Shown: positions 16,121-24,876 of the stretch, piece after piece | Position numbering within the stretch: the stretch's first letter is position 1 | Layout: each line of letters begins with the position of its first letter | DNA from: Nocardiopsis coralli | GTDB taxonomy: Bacteria > Actinomycetota > Actinomycetes > Streptosporangiales > Streptosporangiaceae | Length of the DNA: 64,000 nucleotides | Direction of reading: 5' to 3' | Assembly: GCF_014892575.1 (NCBI RefSeq) | Contig: NZ_JADBGI010000010.1 | Span: 124,001-188,000 of the forward strand | The notes under the pieces: generated by a model | Told to the model about the DNA's origin: nothing | Seen by the model: only the letters and a program-made list of their open reading frames with translations | Database searches by the model: none | Made by a program: the position numbers and the translations under genes

Positions 16121-16149
16121 ACGACATCACCGACCACGAACGATAGGCT
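16121..16149 (+). promoter_or_regulatory. Probable tkt operon promoter
   Basis: ACGACA at 16121-16126 and TAGGCT at 16144-16149, 17 bases apart, predict a start near 16156 and a leader of about 244 bases before the GTG at 16400. Confidence 0.4.
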
Positions 16150-16399
16150 CACAGTTGGCCGAACCCGTCGTGGTTTCGCCGACCTCGGCGGCCGTCGCAC
16201 ACGGCGGCGTCGTCCGACGGGGCTCCTGAGCGGCGCTCGGCGGAACGGGCGCCCCACCCTCCTCGACGACACCCCTCTCGTCACCCGCGGCCCGCCTTCC
16301 GGGTCCGGTCCCGACGGCGCGGCGACGGCCCCGACACGCACGCACACGACCCACCCCGCCCACCGGGCGAACGGGTGCCCGAGAAGGAGACGACAGTCC

Positions 16400-18493
16400 G
16401 TGAACGCCCACACCCCGCAAGAACTGGAGTGGTCGGACCTCGACCTCCGCGCGGTCAACACCGTCCGCGCCCTGGCCATGGACGCGGTAGAGAAGTCGGG
16501 TAACGGACACCCCGGCACCGCCATGAGCCTCGCCCCCGCCGCCTACCTCCTCTTCCAGAAGGTCATGCGCCACGACCCGGCCGCGCCCGACTGGGTCGGA
16601 CGGGACCGCTTCGTGCTGTCGGTCGGCCACTCCAGCCTGACCCTCTACATCCAGCTCTACCTCGCCGGTTACGGCGTGGGCCTGGACGACCTCAAGGAAC
16701 TGCGCCAGTGGGGAAGCATCACCCCCGGCCACCCCGAGGTCGGCCACACCCCCGGCGTGGAGACCACCACCGGTCCCCTCGGCCAGGGCGTGGGCAACGC
16801 CGTCGGCATGGCCATGGCCGCCCGCCGCGAGCGCGGGCTGTTCAACCCCGAGGCCGGCCCCGGCGCCAGCCCCTTCGACCACCACATCTTCGCGTTCTGC
16901 TCCGACGGCGACGTCCAGGAGGGTGTCAGCCACGAGGCCAGCGCCCTGGCCGGCACGCAGAACCTGGGCAACCTCATCATGATCTGGGACGACAACCAGA
17001 TCTCCATCGAGGACGACACCCGCATCGCCCACACCGAGAACGTGGTCGAGCGCTACAGCGCCTACGGCTGGCACGTCGAGGAGGTCGACTGGACCGCCAC
17101 GGGCGAGTACGCCGAGGACATCGACGCCCTCTACCAGGCGATCCTGCGCGGCAAGGCCGAGACCGGGCGTCCCACGTTCATCCGCCTGCGCACCGTCATC
17201 GGCTGGCCGGCGCCGAACAAGCAGAACACCGGCGCGATCCACGGTGCGGCCATCGGCACCGACGAGATCTCCGCCACCAAGGAGATCCTCGGCCTGACCG
17301 ACGAGGCCTTCCACGTGGAGGACGCGGTCATCGAGCACACCCGCAAGGCGCTGGACCGGGGCCGCCAGGCACGCAGCGAGTGGGAGAACGCCTTCCAGGC
17401 CTGGCGCCGCGGCGCGGGCGAGCACGGCGAGCTCTTCGACCGCCTGCAGTCGGGCAAGCTCCCCGAGGGCTGGACCGAGAAGCTGCCGTCCTTCGAGGCC
17501 GACGCCAAGGGCATGGCCACCCGCAAGGCCGGCGGCGAGGTGCTCAGCGCCCTGGCCCCGGAACTGCCGGAGCTGTGGGGCGGTTCGGCCGACCTGGCAG
17601 GGTCCAACAACACCACCCCCAAGGGTGAGCCCTCCTTCCTGCCCTTCGACCGGGCCAGCACGATGTTCCCGGGCAACCCGCACGGCCGTGTGCTGCACTT
17701 CGGTGTGCGCGAGCACGGCATGGGTTCGATCCTCAACGGCATCGCCCTGCACGGTCCCACGCGCCCCTACGGCGGCACGTTCCTGGTCTTCAGCGACTAC
17801 ATGCGTCCGGCCGTGCGTCTGGCCGCGCTCATGCAGCTGCCGGTGACCTACGTGTGGACGCACGACTCCATCGGCCTGGGTGAGGACGGCCCCACCCACC
17901 AGCCGATCGAGCACCTCTGGGCGCTGCGGGCGATCCCGGGCCTGGACGTGATCCGCCCGGCCGACGCGAACGAGACCGCCGTGGTCTGGCGCAAGGTCCT
18001 GGAGACCTCCGACCGCCCCTCCGCGCTGGCTCTGACCCGTCAGAACCTGCCCGTCCTCGACCGCGGCGAGTACGCCCCGGCCGAGGAGGCGGCCAAGGGC
18101 GGTTACGTGCTGGCCGAGGCCTCCGGGGGCTCCCCCGAGGCGATCGTGATCGCCACCGGCAGCGAGGTGCCGATCGCGCTCGAGGCCCGCAAGGAGCTCG
18201 AGGAGGCCGGCACGCCCACCCGTGTGGTCTCCATGCCGTCCGTGGAGTGGTTCGAGGCCCAGGGCGAGGACTACCGCGAGCAGGTCCTGCCGTCCTCGGT
18301 GCGCACCCGCGTGTCCGTGGAGGCCGGTGTGGCCCTGGGTTGGCGCGAGTACGTCGGCGACTCCGGCGTGTCGGTCAGCCTGGAACACTTCGGTGCCTCC
18401 GCCCCGTACGAGACCCTGTACGAGAAGTTCGGGATCACCTCCGCGGCGGTCGTCGCGGCGGTCCGCGACAGCGCCGCCAAGGCCGCCCGCTGA
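16400..18493 (+). CDS. tkt: Transketolase
   Basis: 697 residues, full length. This thiamine-diphosphate enzyme transfers two-carbon units between xylulose-5-P and ribose-5-P or erythrose-4-P in the pentose phosphate pathway. The N-terminal domain has [16 protein letters not shown] and the ThDP/metal motif [15 protein letters not shown]...WDDNQIS. The pyrimidine domain has [19 protein letters not shown], and [20 protein letters not shown] carries the catalytic His. The GTG at 16400 follows AAGGAG; the longer frame to 16034 is rejected. First gene of a same-strand run tkt-tal-zwf-opcA-pgl. Confidence 0.97.
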   Translation: MNAHTPQELEWSDLDLRAVNTVRALAMDAVEKSGNGHPGTAMSLAPAAYLLFQKVMRHDPAAPDWVGRDRFVLSVGHSSLTLYIQLYLAGYGVGLDDLKELRQWGSITPGHPEVGHTPGVETTTGPLGQGVGNAVGMAMAARRERGLFNPEAGPGASPFDHHIFAFCSDGDVQEGVSHEASALAGTQNLGNLIMIWDDNQISIEDDTRIAHTENVVERYSAYGWHVEEVDWTATGEYAEDIDALYQAILRGKAETGRPTFIRLRTVIGWPAPNKQNTGAIHGAAIGTDEISATKEILGLTDEAFHVEDAVIEHTRKALDRGRQARSEWENAFQAWRRGAGEHGELFDRLQSGKLPEGWTEKLPSFEADAKGMATRKAGGEVLSALAPELPELWGGSADLAGSNNTTPKGEPSFLPFDRASTMFPGNPHGRVLHFGVREHGMGSILNGIALHGPTRPYGGTFLVFSDYMRPAVRLAALMQLPVTYVWTHDSIGLGEDGPTHQPIEHLWALRAIPGLDVIRPADANETAVVWRKVLETSDRPSALALTRQNLPVLDRGEYAPAEEAAKGGYVLAEASGGSPEAIVIATGSEVPIALEARKELEEAGTPTRVVSMPSVEWFEAQGEDYREQVLPSSVRTRVSVEAGVALGWREYVGDSGVSVSLEHFGASAPYETLYEKFGITSAAVVAAVRDSAAKAAR

Positions 18494-18512
18494 CCGGACA
18501 CCGGCCCGTAAC

Positions 18513-18547
18513 GGGCCCCGCCCGGGTGGGGTCATCCGGCGGGGCCC
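18513..18547 (+). terminator. Hairpin between tkt and tal
   Basis: GGGCCCCGCC (18513-18522) pairs with 18538-18547, 10 bp. It may terminate or attenuate part of the transcript, or protect the tkt mRNA end. Confidence 0.5.
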
Positions 18548-18596
18548 GCCCCTGTCACCAGGGCGGACACCGCCCGTTGAGGAAGGCGCGAGAAAG

Positions 18597-19706
18597 ATGA
18601 GCAACGAGGCACTGGAGTCCCTGAGCCGGGCAGGCGTGTCCGTCTGGCTGGACGACCTCAGCCGCGAGCGTCTGCGCTCGGGCAACCTGGCCGAGCTGAT
18701 GTCGACCCACAGCGTGGTCGGCGTGACCTCCAACCCGACGATCTTCGACAAGGCGCTGTCGGAGGGCCACGCCTACGACGAGCAGGTCCAGGACCTGGTC
18801 GCGCGCGGGGTCTCGGTCGACGAGGCCGTGCGCATGCTGACCGGTTACGACATCCGGTGGGCCGCGGACCTCATGCGTCCGGTCTACGACTCCACCGACC
18901 GCGTCGACGGCCGGGTGTCCCTGGAGGTCGACCCGCGTCTGGCGCGAGACACCGAGCGCACGGTCGCCGAGGCCAAGGCCCTGTGGTGGCTCGTGGACCG
19001 CCCGAACGTGATGATCAAGATCCCCGCCACGGTGGAGGGTCTGCCCGCGATCACGCAGGTGCTGGGCCACGGCATCAGCGTGAACGTGACCCTGATCTTC
19101 TCCCTGGACCGGTACCGCCAGGTCATGGACGCCTTCATGGAGGGTATGGAGCTGGCCCGCGCCAACGGCCACGACCTGTCCCGCATCCAGTCGGTGGCGT
19201 CGTTCTTCGTCAGCCGGGTCGACACCGAGATCGACAAGCGCCTGGACACCATCGGCACCGACGAGGCGCTCGCCCTCAAGGGCAAGGCGGCCATCGCCAA
19301 CGCCCGCCTGGCGTACGAGGCCCACGAGCAGGCCTTCGACACCAAGGAGTGGCGCGCCCTGGCCGAGCTGGGCGCCCAGCCGCAGCGCCCGCTGTGGGCC
19401 TCCACCGGTGTGAAGGACCCGGACCTGGACGACACGCTCTACGTCACGCAGTTGGTGGCGCGCGACACCGTCAACACGATGCCGCAGGCCACGCTGGACG
19501 CGGTGGCCGACCACGGCGTGATCGAGGGCAACACGGTCCTGGGCACCTACCAGTCGGCGAGGGAGGACTTCGCCGCTCTGGAGGGCGCCGGGATCAACCT
19601 CACCGACGTGTTCGGGGTCCTGGAGGACGAGGGCGTGCAGAAGTTCGTCGACTCCTGGGACAGCCTGCTCAAGGGTGTCTCGAACAAGCTCGACAGCCTG
19701 TCCTGA
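18597..19706 (+). CDS. tal: Transaldolase
   Basis: 369-residue TIM-barrel enzyme that transfers dihydroxyacetone units from sedoheptulose-7-P to glyceraldehyde-3-P. The N-terminal signature is [15 protein letters not shown]. The Schiff-base lysine is in [13 protein letters not shown], and [18 protein letters not shown] and [16 protein letters not shown] match the long actinobacterial/cyanobacterial subfamily (about 370 residues). ATG 18597 follows GAGGAAGG. Second gene of the pentose-phosphate cluster. Hairpins on both sides suggest it can be processed or expressed separately. Confidence 0.96.
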   Translation: MSNEALESLSRAGVSVWLDDLSRERLRSGNLAELMSTHSVVGVTSNPTIFDKALSEGHAYDEQVQDLVARGVSVDEAVRMLTGYDIRWAADLMRPVYDSTDRVDGRVSLEVDPRLARDTERTVAEAKALWWLVDRPNVMIKIPATVEGLPAITQVLGHGISVNVTLIFSLDRYRQVMDAFMEGMELARANGHDLSRIQSVASFFVSRVDTEIDKRLDTIGTDEALALKGKAAIANARLAYEAHEQAFDTKEWRALAELGAQPQRPLWASTGVKDPDLDDTLYVTQLVARDTVNTMPQATLDAVADHGVIEGNTVLGTYQSAREDFAALEGAGINLTDVFGVLEDEGVQKFVDSWDSLLKGVSNKLDSLS

Positions 19707-19734
19707 CCCTCTCGGCGACCGGCTCCCGTACCCG

Positions 19735-19774
19735 CCCCGTGCCCGTGTCCCGCCTCCGGGGCGCGGGCACGGGG
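19735..19774 (+). terminator. Hairpin between tal and zwf
   Basis: CCCCGTGCCCG (19735-19745) pairs with 19764-19774, 11 bp with an 18-base loop. Confidence 0.55.
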
Positions 19775-19821
19775 TCCGATCACCGTCCACCGGCCACTCT
19801 CGACAGGAAGCGTGAGTCAGC

Positions 19822-21384
19822 TTGAAAGAACCGGTGATGCCGGGAGCGGTACCGAACCCGCTCCGAGGCGCCCTGGACCGCCGACTGCCGCGTATCGCGG
19901 GCCCCAGCGTGCTGGTGCTCTTCGGCGTCACGGGGGACCTGGCCCGCAAGAAACTGCTGCCCGCCATCTACGACCTGGCCAACCGTGGGCTGCTGCCGCC
20001 GGGGTTCGGCCTGGTGGGGTTCGCGCGACGCGACTGGGAGGACCAGGACTTCGCGCACGAGGCACACGAGGCGGTGCGCAAGTACGCGCGCACCCCGTTC
20101 CGTGAGGACGTGTGGCGCCAGTTGAGCGAGGGTGTGCGGTTCGTCCAGGGCGAGCTGGACGACGAGGAGGCCTTCGACAGGCTGGCCTCGACGGTGCACG
20201 AGCTCGACGCCGAGCGGGGCACGGGCGGCAACTACGCGTTCTACCTGTCGTTGCCGCCGAAGTTGTTCCCGACCGTGGTCACCCAGCTCAAGCGTTCCGG
20301 GCTGGCCGAGCCCGAGCCCGGAGGGACCGCAGGGACGACACCGTGGCGCCGGGTGGTGATCGAGAAGCCGTTCGGGCACGACCTGGCCAGCGCCCAGGAC
20401 CTCAACGCGGTCGTGGACGAGGTGTTCCCGCCCTCGTCGGTCTTCCGCATCGACCACTACCTGGGCAAGGAGACGGTCCAGAACATCCTGGCGCTGCGGT
20501 TCGCCAACACCCTGTTCGAGCCGCTGTGGAGCCGCAACTACGTCGACCACGTGCAGATCACCATGGCCGAGGACATCGGCGTGGGGGGACGCGCGGGGTA
20601 CTACGACGGCATCGGTGCGGCCCGCGACGTGATCCAGAACCACCTGTTGCAGCTGCTGGCGCTGGTGGCGATGGAGGAGCCGCTCTCCTACAGCGCTGAC
20701 GCGATCCGGGCCGAGAAGGAGAAGGTGCTCTCGGCGGTCTCCCTGCCCGAGGACCTGTCGACCGGGACCGCGCGCGGCCAGTACGCGGCCGGGTGGCAGG
20801 GCGGCTCGAAGGTGCCCGGTTACCTCGAGGAGGAGGGCATCCCCTCCGACTCCATCACCGAGACCTACGCGGCGCTGAAGCTGGGCGTGGACACCCGCCG
20901 GTGGTCCGGGGTGCCGTTCTACCTGCGCACCGGGAAGCGGTTGGGGCGCCGGGTCACCGAGGTGGCGCTGGTCTTCCAGGCCGCGCCCCAGCAGATGTTC
21001 CCGCGTTCGGACGTCAGCGAGCTGGGCCAGAACGCGCTCGTGCTCCGTATCCAGCCCGACGAGGGTGTGACGCTGCGTTTCGGGTCGAAGGTGCCCGGGG
21101 CGAGCATGGAGGTGCGGGACGTGAGCATGGACTTCACCTACGGGCAGTCCTTCACCGAGGCCAGCCCGGAGGCCTACGAGCGGCTGCTCCTGGACGTGCT
21201 CATCGGCGACCCGCCGCTGTTCCCGCGCCAGGAGGAGGTCGAGCTGTCATGGCAGATCCTGGACCCGGTCGAGGAACACTGGGCACGCTCGGGACAGCCC
21301 GACCAGTACGGCGCGGGGACCTGGGGCCCGGAGTCGGGGCAGGCCCTGCTCGCGCGGGACGGTCGCCACTGGCGGCGCCCGTGA
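19822..21384 (+). CDS. zwf: Glucose-6-phosphate 1-dehydrogenase
   Basis: About 520 residues. It oxidises glucose-6-P to 6-phosphogluconolactone with NADP, feeding the oxidative pentose phosphate branch. The Rossmann motif is FGVTGDLARKKLLPAIYDL, the catalytic signature is RIDHYLGKETVQNILALRFAN, and PWRRVVIEKPFGHDLASAQ is also conserved. The start is uncertain: TTG 19822 has GGAAG 11 bases upstream, while GTG 19834 or ATG 19837 would give MPGAVPNPLRG, closer to the usual N-terminus of actinobacterial Zwf. Followed by opcA, its known allosteric effector. Confidence 0.95.
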   Translation: MKEPVMPGAVPNPLRGALDRRLPRIAGPSVLVLFGVTGDLARKKLLPAIYDLANRGLLPPGFGLVGFARRDWEDQDFAHEAHEAVRKYARTPFREDVWRQLSEGVRFVQGELDDEEAFDRLASTVHELDAERGTGGNYAFYLSLPPKLFPTVVTQLKRSGLAEPEPGGTAGTTPWRRVVIEKPFGHDLASAQDLNAVVDEVFPPSSVFRIDHYLGKETVQNILALRFANTLFEPLWSRNYVDHVQITMAEDIGVGGRAGYYDGIGAARDVIQNHLLQLLALVAMEEPLSYSADAIRAEKEKVLSAVSLPEDLSTGTARGQYAAGWQGGSKVPGYLEEEGIPSDSITETYAALKLGVDTRRWSGVPFYLRTGKRLGRRVTEVALVFQAAPQQMFPRSDVSELGQNALVLRIQPDEGVTLRFGSKVPGASMEVRDVSMDFTYGQSFTEASPEAYERLLLDVLIGDPPLFPRQEEVELSWQILDPVEEHWARSGQPDQYGAGTWGPESGQALLARDGRHWRRP

Positions 21385-21412
21385 CCAGCCACGACCACGC
21401 CCGGAGGGTTCG

Positions 21413-22339
21413 ATGACGCTCTACCTGCCGCGTACCACCACCTCGCAGATCACCGACGCGCTGATGTCGGAGCGCCTGAGTGTGGGCGGCGGTGCGATGA
21501 ACATGGTCCTGACCCTGGTCATCGTCACCGACGAGGCCGACCACTACGACGCGGTGCGTGCGGCCACGGAGGCCGGGCGCGAGCACCCCTCGCGGGTGAT
21601 CGCGCTGATCCGCCGCGACCCGGAGGCCGAGCCGGCCATCGACGCCGAGATCCGCCGACCGGGCACGTCCGGCCCGGGTGAGGCGGTGCTGCTGCGGTTG
21701 TACGGGCCGTTGGGTGAGCACCCGGACTCGGTGGTCACGCCCCTGCTGGTGCCGGACGCGCCGGTGGTGGTGTGGTGGCCGGGCGTGGGTCCGGCCGACC
21801 CGGCGTCCGACCCGGTGGGGCGCCTGGCCCAGCGGCGCATCACCGACGCGTTGCGTGCCGAGGACCCGTTGCACGACCTGCGAGAACGGGTAGCTCACTA
21901 CCGTCCGGGCGACACGGACCTGACCTGGACCAGGCTGACGCCGTGGCGCTCGTTGCTGGCGAGCGTGATGGACCAGCCCAGCGGGTGGGTGACCTCGGCG
22001 CGGGTGACGGCCGAGCCGCGCTACCCGAGCGCCGAGCTGTTGGCGTCGTGGTTGTCCGAACGCCTGGCGGTCCCGGTGGAGCGCAGCACCTCGGACGGGC
22101 CCGGCCTGACCGAGGCGCGGTTGTCCACCGATCGGGGGGACGTGGTGATCTCCCGGACCGACGGCCGGACGGCGACCCTGTCGCGGTCCGGGCAGCCGGA
22201 CCAGACGGTGGCGCTGGCCCGCCGCGGCGCGGCCCTGGCCCTGGCCGAGGAGCTGCGCCGACTGGATGCAGACGAGACCTACGCGAGCGCGGCCCGGCAC
22301 CTGGGGGACGTGGCCGCTGGAAGCGGAGCAGGCAAGTGA
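21413..22339 (+). CDS. opcA: Glucose-6-phosphate dehydrogenase assembly/effector protein OpcA
   Basis: 308 residues, full length. OpcA binds Zwf and stimulates or redox-tunes it in cyanobacteria and actinobacteria. Family marks are the N-terminal LPRTTTSQITDALMSERL, the central NMVLTLVIVTD, DAPVVVWWPG, and TWTRLTPWRSLLASVMDQP. ATG 21413 follows CGGAGGG, 28 bases after the zwf stop. The stop overlaps the pgl GTG start by four bases (GTGA), so opcA and pgl are translationally coupled. Confidence 0.95.
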   Translation: MTLYLPRTTTSQITDALMSERLSVGGGAMNMVLTLVIVTDEADHYDAVRAATEAGREHPSRVIALIRRDPEAEPAIDAEIRRPGTSGPGEAVLLRLYGPLGEHPDSVVTPLLVPDAPVVVWWPGVGPADPASDPVGRLAQRRITDALRAEDPLHDLRERVAHYRPGDTDLTWTRLTPWRSLLASVMDQPSGWVTSARVTAEPRYPSAELLASWLSERLAVPVERSTSDGPGLTEARLSTDRGDVVISRTDGRTATLSRSGQPDQTVALARRGAALALAEELRRLDADETYASAARHLGDVAAGSGAGK

Positions 22340-23082
22340 GTGAACCGGAAGTGGTCCGCCACCCCGACGACGAGGCGCTGGCCTCGGCCGTGGCCGACGA
22401 GCTGGCACGGCAGATCCAGAGCGCGGTGGCCGAGCGGGGCGTGGCGCACGTGGTGCTGACCGGCGGGGGCATCGGCATCAAGTCGTTGATCAAGCTGAGG
22501 GAGGTCTCCGACCGCATCGGGTTGGACTGGTCGGCGGTGCACCTGTGGTGGGGGGACGAGCGGTTCCTGCCCGACCGGGACCGCGACCGCAACGAGACGC
22601 AGGCGTGCGAGGCGCTGATCGACCACGTCGGTGTGCCCTCGCACCAGGTGCACCCGATGCCCTCCTCCGACGGGGCCGACGGTGACCAGGTCGACCACGC
22701 CGGGACTCGGTACTCGCAGGAGCTGGCGGTGGCCGCGCGCGGTGCGGGCCCGGTCCCGGCCTTCGACGTGTGCCTGTTGGGCGTGGGTCCGGACGCGCAC
22801 GTGGCGTCGCTGTTCCCGGGTCTGCCGCAGGTGCACGACGACGAGGCCGCGGCGGTGGGGGTGCACGACTCCCCCAAGCCGCCGCCGCAACGGGTGACGC
22901 TGACGCTGCCGTCGATCCGGGCGGCGCGCCAGGTCTGGCTGCTCGCGGCCGGGCAGAGCAAGGCCGATGCGGTGCGTCTGGGGCTGGCCGGCGGTTCGGT
23001 GGACGAGGCCCCGGTGGCAGGTGCCCGCGGGAGCGAGCGCACGGTGTTCTGGCTGGACGAGGACGCCGCCTCACGGATCTGA
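22336..23082 (+). CDS. pgl: 6-phosphogluconolactonase
   Basis: 248 residues of the NagB/DevB family. It hydrolyses 6-phosphogluconolactone, the Zwf product. Motifs are HVVLTGGGIGIKSL, VHLWWGDERFLPDRDRDRN (catalytic/phosphate-binding) and LLGVGPDAHVASLFPG, where the family usually has G-x-G-x-D-G-H; the alanine in place of glycine is a minor deviation. It starts at a GTG overlapping the opcA stop. Last gene of the operon, followed by a strong terminator. In related genomes the glycolytic secG-tpi-pgk-gap block lies not far downstream; here 33 kb of other genes intervene. Confidence 0.95.
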   Translation: MSEPEVVRHPDDEALASAVADELARQIQSAVAERGVAHVVLTGGGIGIKSLIKLREVSDRIGLDWSAVHLWWGDERFLPDRDRDRNETQACEALIDHVGVPSHQVHPMPSSDGADGDQVDHAGTRYSQELAVAARGAGPVPAFDVCLLGVGPDAHVASLFPGLPQVHDDEAAAVGVHDSPKPPPQRVTLTLPSIRAARQVWLLAAGQSKADAVRLGLAGGSVDEAPVAGARGSERTVFWLDEDAASRI

Positions 23083-23102
23083 GGGTCCGGTGACGGACGA
23101 CA

Positions 23103-23133
23103 GGCCCCGTTCCCCTTGGTGGGGAGCGGGGCC
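23103..23133 (+). terminator. Terminator of the pentose-phosphate operon
   Basis: GGCCCCGTTCCCC (23103-23115) pairs with 23121-23133 with one G-U pair and a five-base loop, followed by TTCG. It lies 20 bases after the pgl stop. Confidence 0.8.
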
Positions 23134-23154
23134 TTCGCCGTGTGCCCTGCCGTC

Positions 23155-23214
23155 GGGGATCTTGCTACCAGAGCCGATGTCAGCGCTGAAGTCTGCTCCG
23201 GTAGCAAGATCCCC
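23155..23214. repeat. Palindromic repeat element, copy 1
   Basis: Arms GGGGATCTTGCTACC (23155-23169) and its complement at 23200-23214 are perfect. Inside them GAGC/GCTC pair, and the centre is CAGCGCTG. It closely matches the palindrome at 54625-54680. It lies between two convergent genes (pgl and the hydrolase), so it could also act as a bidirectional terminator. Confidence 0.85.
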
Positions 23215-23223
23215 GGGTGTCTC

Positions 23224-24795
23224 CTAGTGATCCGGGTGGCAGGTCAGGGCGTCCCGGGGCGGGCGGTCCTGCAGCAGGTAGGCGTCGACGGCATCGTCCA
23301 CGCAGGCGTTGCGGCCCTCCCCGTAGAGGGTGTGGCCTGCCCCGTTATAGGTGATCAGGTCGGATCCGGGCATGGCGCGGTGCAGGTCCTCGGCCCAGGA
23401 GTAAGGGGTGACCGGGTCGCCGACGGTGCCCACGACGACCGCGGGCGGCGCACCGTCGAAGTCGGCGTCGTCGGGGATCTCCTCGGTGTCGGGCCAGTGG
23501 GCGCAGGGCAGTTGGTCCCAGACGGGGTCGGGGCCGAGCAGGGGTGCGACGTCGTCGGCCACCCGTGCGGCGTCGCGGTACTCCCACACGTCGGTGGGGT
23601 CCCGGCGGTCGGCGCAGCTGATGGCGGTGAGCGCGGCCTGGGCGTCGACGTGCTCGGCGCCGGGCTCGGGGGGTGCGGGGTCGCGGTCGCGGTACGTGCC
23701 GAAGGCGCCCTCGTAGAGCTCGGCGATCCCGTCCTCCACGGCGGGCCCGTCGTCCTGGGCCAGGGCGGTGAACAGGGCGGAGAGGTCGTCCCACTGCTCG
23801 TCACGCGGCAGGGCGAGGGTGAGCAGCAGGGAGAACATGTCGCCGTTGACCCCGACGCCGTCGACGAGCACGGGCTCGTACTGCAGCTCGGCGGCGGCCT
23901 CCTCGGTGAACTCGGTGGCGGTGCCCGGGTCGGTCAGCGGGCAGTCCGGTTCGGCCTCCGTGCAGTACTCGGTGAACATGCCCCAGGTGTCGCGGAAGGC
24001 GTTGGCGCGGCCGAGGGCGGTGTCGAGGCCGGAGCCGTCGAGCAGGACGGGGCTGTCCAGGACCATCGATCCGGTGCGGTCGGGGAAGGTATCGGCGTAG
24101 AGGGCGCCGATACGGGTCCCGTAGGAGTATCCGACGTAGTCGAGGGTCTCCTCGCCGAGGGCGTCGCGCAGCAGGTCGAGGTCGCCGACCACCCCGACGG
24201 TGCCGATGTGGGCGAGGAAGTCGTCCCCGACGACGTCCCGGCAGCTCTCGGCGTAGTCGCGGGCGGCGTTTTCGAGCGTGCGCAGCTGCTCGGCGCCGGT
24301 GGACAGGGGGTCGGAGGCGCCTGCGCTGCGGCGCGCGTGGTCGAGCGCGTACCAGTCCCCGCAGGCGAACCCCTCGCTGGCGCCGACGCCGCGGGGGTCG
24401 AAGGAGACCAGGTCGTAGGCGTCGCGGACGTCCTGGCTGAAGCGCGGGGTGTCCAGGCCCGCCAGGCCGGAGACACCGGGACCGCCGTAGTTGACCACGA
24501 GGGAACCCTGTTTCCGGCCGGCGCCGCCCTCGGCGGGGTGGCGGGCCACGGCCAGGTCGAGGGTGCGGCCTCCGGGGTCGTCGTGGTCGAGGGGGACGGT
24601 GAGGGTGCCGCACTCGAGGGCGGCGAGCCAGTCCCGGTCACCGCCGAGTTCGGTGAAGAGGGTGAGGTCCTCCTCGCTGTGGCAGGGCGCCCAGGCCACG
24701 TCCTGTCCGCGGAACCCCTCGTCGTCGGCGCCGGGCGCGCAGCCCGCGATCAGGACGGCGGTCAGAGCGATGGCGGCCGCTCCCCCGTGGCGCAT
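23224..24795 (-). CDS. Secreted alpha/beta-hydrolase lipoprotein (tripeptidyl-aminopeptidase-like)
   Basis: 523 residues. The lipoprotein signal is MRHGGAAAIALTAVLIAGC (lipobox LIAG|C, Cys19). An alpha/beta hydrolase fold follows: oxyanion NYGGPGVSG (about 102-110), FDPRGVGAS, nucleophile Ser224 in VGYSYGT, then the lid. The C-terminal TAP-like part has the acid in VVGTVGDPVTPYSWA and the catalytic His in YNGAGHTLYG. This family removes tri- or oligopeptides from secreted proteins in Streptomyces (SlpD/SlpE, TAP). ATG 24795 follows GGGGAGG; the 11 codons upstream are excluded. It lies just after the palindromic repeat and 81 bases downstream of the CARF-nuclease gene on the same strand. Confidence 0.88.
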   Translation of the reverse strand: MRHGGAAAIALTAVLIAGCAPGADDEGFRGQDVAWAPCHSEEDLTLFTELGGDRDWLAALECGTLTVPLDHDDPGGRTLDLAVARHPAEGGAGRKQGSLVVNYGGPGVSGLAGLDTPRFSQDVRDAYDLVSFDPRGVGASEGFACGDWYALDHARRSAGASDPLSTGAEQLRTLENAARDYAESCRDVVGDDFLAHIGTVGVVGDLDLLRDALGEETLDYVGYSYGTRIGALYADTFPDRTGSMVLDSPVLLDGSGLDTALGRANAFRDTWGMFTEYCTEAEPDCPLTDPGTATEFTEEAAAELQYEPVLVDGVGVNGDMFSLLLTLALPRDEQWDDLSALFTALAQDDGPAVEDGIAELYEGAFGTYRDRDPAPPEPGAEHVDAQAALTAISCADRRDPTDVWEYRDAARVADDVAPLLGPDPVWDQLPCAHWPDTEEIPDDADFDGAPPAVVVGTVGDPVTPYSWAEDLHRAMPGSDLITYNGAGHTLYGEGRNACVDDAVDAYLLQDRPPRDALTCHPDH

Positions 24796-24876
24796 GTGTG
24801 ACCTCCCCGTGTGTGACCCGGCCCCCATCTTGTCGTTCCGGGCGTGCGGGGCCGTGGAGGCCGACGGCGGGTCGGG

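Larger units (their letters stand above)
15746..16399. other. Intergenic region between ctaB and tkt
   Basis: 654 bases without a credible gene. It holds the ctaB promoter element (15915-15931) overlapped by a 10-bp palindrome GTAGTACTAC (15925-15934), and a likely tkt promoter at 16121-16149. The roughly 240-base untranslated leader of tkt has no riboswitch fold I recognise. Confidence 0.5.

Noticed and set aside
16156-16399. Riboswitch in the long tkt leader
   Set aside because: No conserved aptamer pattern (TPP, cobalamin, SAM) could be recognised in the sequence.
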